Part shown: in pieces, positions 1 through 4,801 of the stretch
How positions within the stretch are numbered: the first letter of the stretch is position 1
Layout of the letters: each line of letters opens with the position of its first letter
NCBI GenBank assembly: GCA_964592635.1
Contig: CAZQFZ010000110.1
Coordinates: 1 to 7,165, forward strand
Reading direction: 5' to 3'
Length of the DNA stretch: 7,165 nucleotides
From: VMCP01 sp964592635
GTDB lineage: Bacteria; Bacteroidota; Bacteroidia; NS11-12g; UBA955
Program-made: the position numbers and the translations under genes
Notes under the pieces: generated by a model
What the model saw: the letters and a program-made list of their open reading frames with translations, nothing else
Told to the model about the DNA's origin: nothing
Databases searched by the model: none

Positions 1-1016
1 TACCTTGATTGAAACAATTCTGTCCAAGCCATCAATGATGCTTTTTCCCAAAAGGAATAGTCATGATAACCATTAAAGTCAAACCAAGCATTCATTCGCA
101 TTTTAACTACTGCAGATTGCTGAGTTTGGATATTAAATGAATTTCGTATTGTATTCTGAGTTGGATTATCGTAAAAACTAAAATTCTCATTCGTGCTGTC
201 TATGCAGTTGTTCGTTATACTCTCAAACAACTGAATTGAATGTTTCGAGGAAACTATAGGGTCTTTCAATCCATGGGAAACAAATATATTTACCACACGA
301 GAAATAGTGATTAACGTATCATTTGAGGCAACTTTTAACTTAACATCATTCATTGAGTCTGCATTTATTTTTTTACATAATTGCAAAAATCGAAACTGAA
401 TATTATTGCTACCCATTTCCCATCGATTTGGGTACTGATTATAGGCGCCCAGTGAATTGGTCAATAATGCATCTTTTTTATCCAACAATGGATCATAATC
501 CCCACTAAGCAATACAACATTAGAAAAAGCTGTAGGATGATCTAAAAACAACAATGCTGCACCACGAGCACCTGTCGACAAACCAAATACGTGGGTTTTT
601 GGCTTCGAAGTATTTGGAAAATCCACAAACCAACCTCTTGATTTATACTCCGCTAATATGGAATTCCACAACCAATTGCGAGTAGGAAAATTCTTATAAT
701 CCATCCGTGCTTGTGGGTAGATGCTGTCCATATATACACTTTTCCCCATATCTACCAGCAAAACGGAAAAACCTCTCATCAAGGCCGAATCAACAACAGA
801 GGTTTTTAATCGCCAATCAGTAGCAGGATAATTCCAACCCGGCAGAAATAAGATTACTTCATTATTCGAAGTCTTTGGCTCCAAAAATTCAATTCTAACA
901 GAACTAGACTGAAACTTTCTAAAATAAACTTTCGATGTTTTTAAAACAACTTGTTGGGCCACTAGGTGATTTGTAAGTCCCCAAAAAACGGTGAAAAAAA
1001 CAAAACGAAAAAGCAT
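1..1016 (-). CDS. Secreted alpha/beta-hydrolase, putative esterase family (3' end beyond window)
   Basis: An uninterrupted minus-strand frame runs from ATG at 1016-1014 to the left edge, giving 338 residues with no stop, so the C-terminus is missing. Residues 1-20 form a signal peptide: a short basic start, a Phe/Val/Trp-rich core, then LVA before QQ. The product is therefore probably periplasmic or cell-surface. The fold is recognisable from an early strand ending in FLPG (57-60), a nucleophile elbow GLSTGA with Ser147, the following HPTAFSNVVLLSG (160-172), an NRWE stretch (197-200), Asp252 in HGLKDP, and His318 in GYHDYSFW. Ser147/Asp252/His318 would be the catalytic triad. The GxSxG plus HP...LSG plus GxHxxxxW pattern resembles the putative-esterase family (esterase D / feruloyl esterase-like, PF00756). 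The substrate cannot be told from sequence. It starts 21 bp after the era stop, on the same strand, so co-transcription is likely. A peptidase of similar fold is possible but less likely. Confidence 0.75.
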   Translation of the reverse strand, partial: MLFRFVFFTVFWGLTNHLVAQQVVLKTSKVYFRKFQSSSVRIEFLEPKTSNNEVILFLPGWNYPATDWRLKTSVVDSALMRGFSVLLVDMGKSVYMDSIYPQARMDYKNFPTRNWLWNSILAEYKSRGWFVDFPNTSKPKTHVFGLSTGARGAALLFLDHPTAFSNVVLLSGDYDPLLDKKDALLTNSLGAYNQYPNRWEMGSNNIQFRFLQLCKKINADSMNDVKLKVASNDTLITISRVVNIFVSHGLKDPIVSSKHSIQLFESITNNCIDSTNENFSFYDNPTQNTIRNSFNIQTQQSAVVKMRMNAWFDFNGYHDYSFWEKASLMAWTELFQSR

Positions 1017-1037
1017 AATTTACTGTGATTAATAGAT

Positions 1038-1928
1038 TTAATCCGGTTCGTAACCGAATTGTCGCAACATATTCTTGTTGTTTCTCCAGTCTTCCCGAAC
1101 TTTAACAAACAATTCGATATATACTTGTTTACCGAAAAACGCCTCTAACTCCTTACGAGCATCCGTACCTAAGGCCTTAATTTTGGAACCATTTTTACCA
1201 ATGATTATGGGCTTTTGAGAATCACGTTCCACAATAATCTCACAACTCATTCGAATAATTTTGGAATTTTCCTTGAAAGCAAGAGTAACCACTTCACTGG
1301 CATAAGGTATTTCCTCATCGTATAATTTAAGCATATTATTCCGAATGATTTCATTTACAAAGAATCGTTCTGACCGATCTGTTAATTGATCAGCTGGATA
1401 ATATGGGGGATGATTTGGAAGCATTTTTACAATATAGTCTTCCAATATTTCCGTTTGAAATCCGTGTTCCGCAGAAATGGGCAGATAAATATCGGCGGTA
1501 AATCTTTCTTTTATTTGATTTAAAACCGCTTCAAGCTTTTCTTGATTACTCAGATCCACTTTATTCAACGCTAGGATTTTCTTTGCTTTAGCTCTGTTGA
1601 ATTTATCGGTAATTTCTTCACTGAACTTATCTGAGGTTATATCGATCAGTAGAATCAATACATCTGAATCATGAACTGATTCATTTACGAAATGCATCAT
1701 TTGTTCATGCATTTTGTAACTTGTTTTCACCAGCACTCCAGGAGTATCTGAATATACAATCTGATGACCATCTCCATTTTTTACTCCTAAAATTCGGTGT
1801 CTCGTAGTTTGTGCCTTGGGATTTACGATGGCAAGTGCTTCTCCCAATAAACGATTATAAAGTGTGCTTTTACCCGCATTGGGCATTCCTATAATACTAA
1901 CAAAACCGCATTTAAAATCTGAATCCAT
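1038..1928 (-). CDS. era: GTPase Era, 16S rRNA-binding ribosome assembly factor
   Basis: Era is a cytoplasmic GTPase that binds the 3' end of 16S rRNA and checks maturation of the small ribosomal subunit. This 296-residue protein has the usual family length and both domains. The N-terminal GTPase domain carries G1 GMPNAGKST (14-22), the G2 region with TTR (41-43), G3 DTPG (61-64), G4 NKVD (122-125) and G5 SAEHG (152-156; many Era proteins have SALxG). The linker has the typical YYP (176-178) and TDRSERFFVNEIIR (183-196). The C-terminal KH domain follows, with IIVERDSQKPIIIGKNGSKI (231-250) holding the RNA-binding GKNG loop at 244-247 and ending in REDWRNN. ATG at 1928 is the only credible start and places G1 at the expected distance from the N-terminus. 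No Shine-Dalgarno is visible. The gene lies 85 bp downstream of the SDR gene and 21 bp upstream of the esterase gene. Confidence 0.97.
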   Translation of the reverse strand: MDSDFKCGFVSIIGMPNAGKSTLYNRLLGEALAIVNPKAQTTRHRILGVKNGDGHQIVYSDTPGVLVKTSYKMHEQMMHFVNESVHDSDVLILLIDITSDKFSEEITDKFNRAKAKKILALNKVDLSNQEKLEAVLNQIKERFTADIYLPISAEHGFQTEILEDYIVKMLPNHPPYYPADQLTDRSERFFVNEIIRNNMLKLYDEEIPYASEVVTLAFKENSKIIRMSCEIIVERDSQKPIIIGKNGSKIKALGTDARKELEAFFGKQVYIELFVKVREDWRNNKNMLRQFGYEPD

Positions 1929-1935
1929 TGATTCA
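1920..1935 (-). promoter_or_regulatory. Small inverted repeat presenting the era start codon in its loop
   Basis: TGAATC (1920-1925) and GATTCA (1930-1935) are perfect 6-base arms around a 4-base centre. On the era transcript this would be a stem with an AAUG loop that contains the start codon. The arms are AU-rich, so the hairpin would be weak. If transcription starts right at the ATG, as the nearby -7 box suggests, the 5' arm would not be transcribed and the repeat would have no role in the RNA. It may be chance. Confidence 0.2.
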
Positions 1936-1941
1936 AAATTA
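1934..1941 (-). promoter_or_regulatory. Candidate Bacteroidota -7 box for era (TAATTTTG)
   Basis: On the minus strand TAATTTTG matches the Bacteroidota sigma-ABfr -7 consensus TAnnTTTG exactly and ends 5 bases before the era ATG. No clear TTTG/TTG -33 element lies about 20 bp upstream, which weakens the call. If used, the transcript would begin at or very near the ATG. It would give era a promoter of its own besides read-through from the SDR gene. An 8-base degenerate match in AT-rich DNA can arise by chance. Confidence 0.35.
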
Positions 1942-2013
1942 GGTGTTTTAAACGGTAAAGAAATGAAATTACATCACAATATAAATCTTGGAACTACCCT
2001 AAGAATAAAAAAC

Positions 2014-2919
2014 CTAATCTACTTGTTCCAAGCATAACCGAATACCATACTCCAAAGAATGAGGTTCATAATTCAAAACATTTCGAGCCTTTTCAATATT
2101 TAAACCCGTAATTGGGGGTCTTTTAGCGGGTTGATTTAAAGTAGAACTAGACACTCTCTCAATATTTTTCATGCTGAAATCATACATTTCTGCCACCTTT
2201 TCAACTAATTCATAAATGCTCAAGAAATCCTTTCCAGCAATATTAAATATACCATTTTGGTTACTAATAGCAGCCAAATAACAACCTTCCGCCAAATCCT
2301 CAGCCAATGTAGGTGTTCTAAACTGATCGTCTACGACTTTAGCTGGTTTTTGATCTTTTAAAACGTTATACGCCCATAAAATAATATTACTACGACTCAT
2401 GTCTGCCACTTTACCATAAACCAAAACTGTTCTCAAAATGGCATAATTCTCGCCATATTCAAGGATTCGACTTTCTGCTTCTTGCTTACTCCATCCGTAA
2501 AAACTCAATGGGCGAGGCAATTCCTCCTCCGTAAGCATGGGTTTTGTTCCATCGAAAATAAAGTCAGTACTTAAATGTACCAATCTAAATTTAAATTCAA
2601 CACTTAATTCAAGTAAATGTTCTACTGTATTAATATTTAATCGAATACATTCCAATTGTTTTGTTTCACAGTCATCTACTTGGGTCATGGCTGCGGCATG
2701 AATTACGCAATTGGGTCGGTGTTTTTCAATTACACTTCTGGTTGCATCCTCATCGAGAATATCTAATTCTTCGTAGATATATCCTGATTTGTTGGGATTT
2801 CTATTTTCGCCACGCGCTGTTGCTATTAGTTGTACATCCGCCTTATTTATCAATAGATCCGTTAGTTTCTGCCCCAACAAACCATTGCTTCCTGTTACTA
2901 AAATTTTAAAAATTGACAT
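2014..2919 (-). CDS. NAD(P)-dependent SDR reductase, RmlD (dTDP-4-dehydrorhamnose reductase)-like
   Basis: This 301-residue extended short-chain dehydrogenase/reductase has the architecture of the RmlD_sub_bind family. Visible signatures are the Rossmann nucleotide-binding loop TGSNGLLG (9-16), HAAAMTQVDDCE (74-85), the STDFIFDG active-site strand (117-124), and the catalytic Tyr141/Lys145 pair in YGWSK. They are followed by LRTVLVYG (162-169), the VVDDQFRTPT segment (195-204) and a C-terminal substrate domain. RmlD reduces dTDP-4-keto-rhamnose to dTDP-L-rhamnose, and close relatives act on other nucleotide sugars or as the MAT2B-like subgroup. No rmlA, rmlB or rmlC is nearby, so the exact substrate is uncertain and I give no symbol. 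There is no signal peptide, so it is cytosolic. ATG at 2919 puts the glycine loop at residues 9-16, as expected. It is the first gene of the minus-strand run and is divergent from the FAH-family gene across 77 bp. Confidence 0.85.
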   Translation of the reverse strand: MSIFKILVTGSNGLLGQKLTDLLINKADVQLIATARGENRNPNKSGYIYEELDILDEDATRSVIEKHRPNCVIHAAAMTQVDDCETKQLECIRLNINTVEHLLELSVEFKFRLVHLSTDFIFDGTKPMLTEEELPRPLSFYGWSKQEAESRILEYGENYAILRTVLVYGKVADMSRSNIILWAYNVLKDQKPAKVVDDQFRTPTLAEDLAEGCYLAAISNQNGIFNIAGKDFLSIYELVEKVAEMYDFSMKNIERVSSSTLNQPAKRPPITGLNIEKARNVLNYEPHSLEYGIRLCLEQVD

Positions 2920-2957
2920 GTGCTATAATGAATATTCAAATTTCCATTCAAAGAAGC

Positions 2958-2977
2958 ATCAAAACAAATATTTTGAT
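2958..2977. promoter_or_regulatory. 7-bp inverted repeat in the divergent promoter spacer, possible operator
   Basis: ATCAAAA (2958-2964) and TTTTGAT (2971-2977) are perfect inverted arms around 6 bases. The element sits in the middle of the 77-bp spacer between the divergent SDR and FAH-family genes, just upstream of the candidate -7 box for the plus-strand gene, where its -33 contact would fall. That placement suits a dimeric repressor or activator site. No regulator gene is in the window, and short AT-rich palindromes are common by chance. Confidence 0.25.
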
Positions 2978-2981
2978 TCAC

Positions 2982-2989
2982 TATTTTTG
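2982..2989 (+). promoter_or_regulatory. Candidate Bacteroidota -7 box for the FAH/AIM24 operon (TATTTTTG)
   Basis: TATTTTTG fits TAnnTTTG exactly and ends 7 bases before the ATG at 2997. A TTTTG at 2971-2975 is too close to serve as a normally spaced -33 box, so only the -7 half is convincing. The expected transcript would have almost no 5' leader. That agrees with choosing ATG 2997 rather than a start further upstream. Confidence 0.4.
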
Positions 2990-2996
2990 TAGTACC

Positions 2997-4013
2997 ATGA
3001 AATTAGTTACTTACATCTACCAAGGCACACCCTCGACCGGAATCTTGGTTCATGATTCAATTTATCCATTGAATAAAATTAATCCTAAAATTCCCGCAGA
3101 CATGCGCAGCATGTTACAATCTTGGGAAGAGAACAAAGCCTTGGCAAAAGATGTAGAAACTGCTATAAAGAATGGTAATTTTCAGGATTTGGCAACCGCA
3201 TTAACAGAATCCAATCTACTTGCACCTGTACCTGAACCTACATCCTGCAGAGATGGTTATGCATTTCGTCAACACGTAGCTGCAGCTCGTAGAAACAGAA
3301 AAGTGCCAATGATTGAAGAATTCGACCAATACCCCATTTTCTATTTCACCAATCACAACGCAATTCAAGGTCCAGGCGAAATTCGTTGCATGCCCGATCA
3401 TTTTCAAAAATTGGATTTTGAATTGGAAGCTGCCATTGTTATCGGTAAAAAAGGAAGAAATATTACCGCAGCAGAAGCCGATGAATACATTGCAGGCTAC
3501 ATGATTATGAATGATATGAGTGCGCGCACCCTTCAGATGGAAGAAATGTTACTTAATTTAGGCCCTGCAAAAGGTAAGGATTTTAGTACCGTAATTGGTC
3601 CTTGGTTGGTAACTCCAGATGAATTAGAGCCCTTTAAAATCCCAGCGAAACCAGGACATGTAGGAAATAATTACAATTTATCTATGAAATGTTGGGTGAA
3701 CGGTGTACAAGTGAGCGAAGGTAATATGGGCGATATGGATTGGACGTTTGCAGAAATCATAGAACGCTGCGCTTATGGTGTAGATATTCTTCCTGGGGAT
3801 GTAATTGGCTCTGGAACCGTTGGAACGGGTTGCTTTCTTGAATTAAATGGTACTGGATTACTAAATGATCCAAATTTTAAACCTCAATGGTTACAAGATG
3901 GTGATATTGTTGACATGGAAATAGCTGGACTCGGATTTTTGAGTAATACTATTGTTGCTGAACCTACTGATTTTTCCATTTTAGCACTAAAAAAACATAC
4001 AAATGATCAATAA
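2997..4013 (+). CDS. Fumarylacetoacetate hydrolase (FAH) family protein, probable fumarylacetoacetase
   Basis: This 338-residue cytosolic enzyme of the FAH superfamily would cleave a C-C bond in a beta-diketo acid, in fumarylacetoacetase yielding fumarate and acetoacetate. From memory of mammalian FAH, the active-site positions line up. Asp86, Glu142, Glu144 and Asp173 match the metal ligands; His93, seven residues after Asp86, matches the catalytic histidine; Tyr88, Gln180 (seven after Asp173) and Lys194 match other active-site residues. Family blocks are RDGYAFRQHVAAARRNR (85-101), FELEAAIVIG (141-150), NDMSAR (172-177), GKDFSTVIGPWLVT (193-206) and GDVIGSGTVGTGCFLEL (267-283). I choose ATG 2997: a TTG-initiated extension to 2913 would run into the divergent gene, adds unconserved residues and lies upstream of the -7 box. 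The stop overlaps the AIM24-family start. No other tyrosine/homogentisate gene is visible, so a related acylpyruvase-type activity is not excluded. Confidence 0.88.
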   Translation: MKLVTYIYQGTPSTGILVHDSIYPLNKINPKIPADMRSMLQSWEENKALAKDVETAIKNGNFQDLATALTESNLLAPVPEPTSCRDGYAFRQHVAAARRNRKVPMIEEFDQYPIFYFTNHNAIQGPGEIRCMPDHFQKLDFELEAAIVIGKKGRNITAAEADEYIAGYMIMNDMSARTLQMEEMLLNLGPAKGKDFSTVIGPWLVTPDELEPFKIPAKPGHVGNNYNLSMKCWVNGVQVSEGNMGDMDWTFAEIIERCAYGVDILPGDVIGSGTVGTGCFLELNGTGLLNDPNFKPQWLQDGDIVDMEIAGLGFLSNTIVAEPTDFSILALKKHTNDQ

Positions 4014-4800
4014 TCACGAAATAGATTACGTTTTGCATGGCGAAGAAATGCAGTGCGTTCAAATTGAATTAGATCCACAGGAAACTGTAATTGCCGAATC
4101 CGGATCATTTATGTACATGGATAACGGTATTGAAATGGAAACCATTTTTGGCGATGGAAGTAGTCAACAATCTAGTGGATTGCTGGGAAAGTTGATGGGT
4201 GCAGGTAAACGCTTATTGGTAGGTGAAAGCTTATTCATGACAGCATTTACAAACCACGGATATAATAAGAGCAGCGTAACTTTCGCAGCACCTTATGCGG
4301 GTAAAATTGTTCCCTTAAACTTGAATCAATTAGGCAACAAAGTAATTTGTCAAAAAGATGCCTTTTTATGCGCTGCTAAAGGCGTATCTGTTGGGATTGA
4401 ATTTCAACGAAAATTGGGTACCGGTTTATTTGGTGGAGAAGGCTTTATTATGGAAAAACTAGAAGGTGATGGCATGGCCTTTGTTCACGCAGGTGGATAT
4501 ATCATTGAAAGAGATCTAAAACCAGGCGAATCGTTGCGCGTTGATACCGGTTGTATCGTAGCTTTCACTGGAGGTGTAGATTACGATATTCAATTTGTAA
4601 AAGGGATTAAAAATGCTGTTTTTGGTGGCGAAGGATTGTTTTTTGCAGTACTTAGGGGTCCAGGGAAGGTTTGGTTACAAAGCCTACCTGTTAGTCGCTT
4701 AGCAGGCAGAATTCTAAGTTATGCACAACCGGGAGGACGTAGAGAAGAAGGTAGCATTTTAGGTGGTATAGGAAATCTTTTTGACGGTGATGGATTTTAA
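4003..4800 (+). CDS. AIM24 / TIGR00266 family protein of unknown function
   Basis: The 265-residue product matches the AIM24 (PF01987) / TIGR00266 pattern: an all-beta, glycine-rich protein of a TRAP-like fold, with no signal peptide or membrane segment, so probably cytosolic. Visible family marks are the start IDYVLHGEEMQCVQIEL, the AESGSFMYMD segment (31-40), two FGGEG motifs (143-147 and 207-211) in similar surroundings (GLFGGEGFIM and AVFGGEGLFF), and the closing VWLQSLPVSRLAGRI (223-237), followed by a glycine-rich tail. The paired FGGEG motifs suggest an internal duplication. The biochemical role of bacterial members is unknown; the yeast relative Aim24 affects mitochondrial inner-membrane organisation. 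ATG at 4003 lies inside the last codons of the FAH-family gene (11-base overlap, +1-type frame change), which points to translational coupling. It ends one base before the convergent outer-membrane gene. Confidence 0.88.
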   Translation: MINNHEIDYVLHGEEMQCVQIELDPQETVIAESGSFMYMDNGIEMETIFGDGSSQQSSGLLGKLMGAGKRLLVGESLFMTAFTNHGYNKSSVTFAAPYAGKIVPLNLNQLGNKVICQKDAFLCAAKGVSVGIEFQRKLGTGLFGGEGFIMEKLEGDGMAFVHAGGYIIERDLKPGESLRVDTGCIVAFTGGVDYDIQFVKGIKNAVFGGEGLFFAVLRGPGKVWLQSLPVSRLAGRILSYAQPGGRREEGSILGGIGNLFDGDGF

Positions 4801-4801
4801 A

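Noticed and set aside
1929..2013. Possible terminator between the SDR gene and era
   Set aside because: The only stem-like stretch (around 1988-2002) has mismatches and is not followed by a T-run in the direction of transcription.
2929..2938. 10-bp palindrome TGAATATTCA just upstream of the SDR start
   Set aside because: It is entirely AT-rich apart from two G/C pairs and short enough to be expected by chance; nothing else supports an operator there.
2661..2992. Short plus-strand open frames inside and beside the SDR gene
   Set aside because: They lie mostly antisense to a well-supported gene, show no recognisable domain and vanish as shadows of its codon pattern.
2913..2996. Possible N-terminal extension of the FAH-family gene from a TTG at 2913
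   Set aside because: It would overlap the first codons of the divergent SDR gene, encodes residues unlike the family N-terminus and lies upstream of the likely -7 box. ATG 2997 gives the expected MKLVTY start.
3216..3504. Short open frames on both strands inside the FAH-family gene
   Set aside because: They overlap the conserved catalytic core and have no family features of their own.
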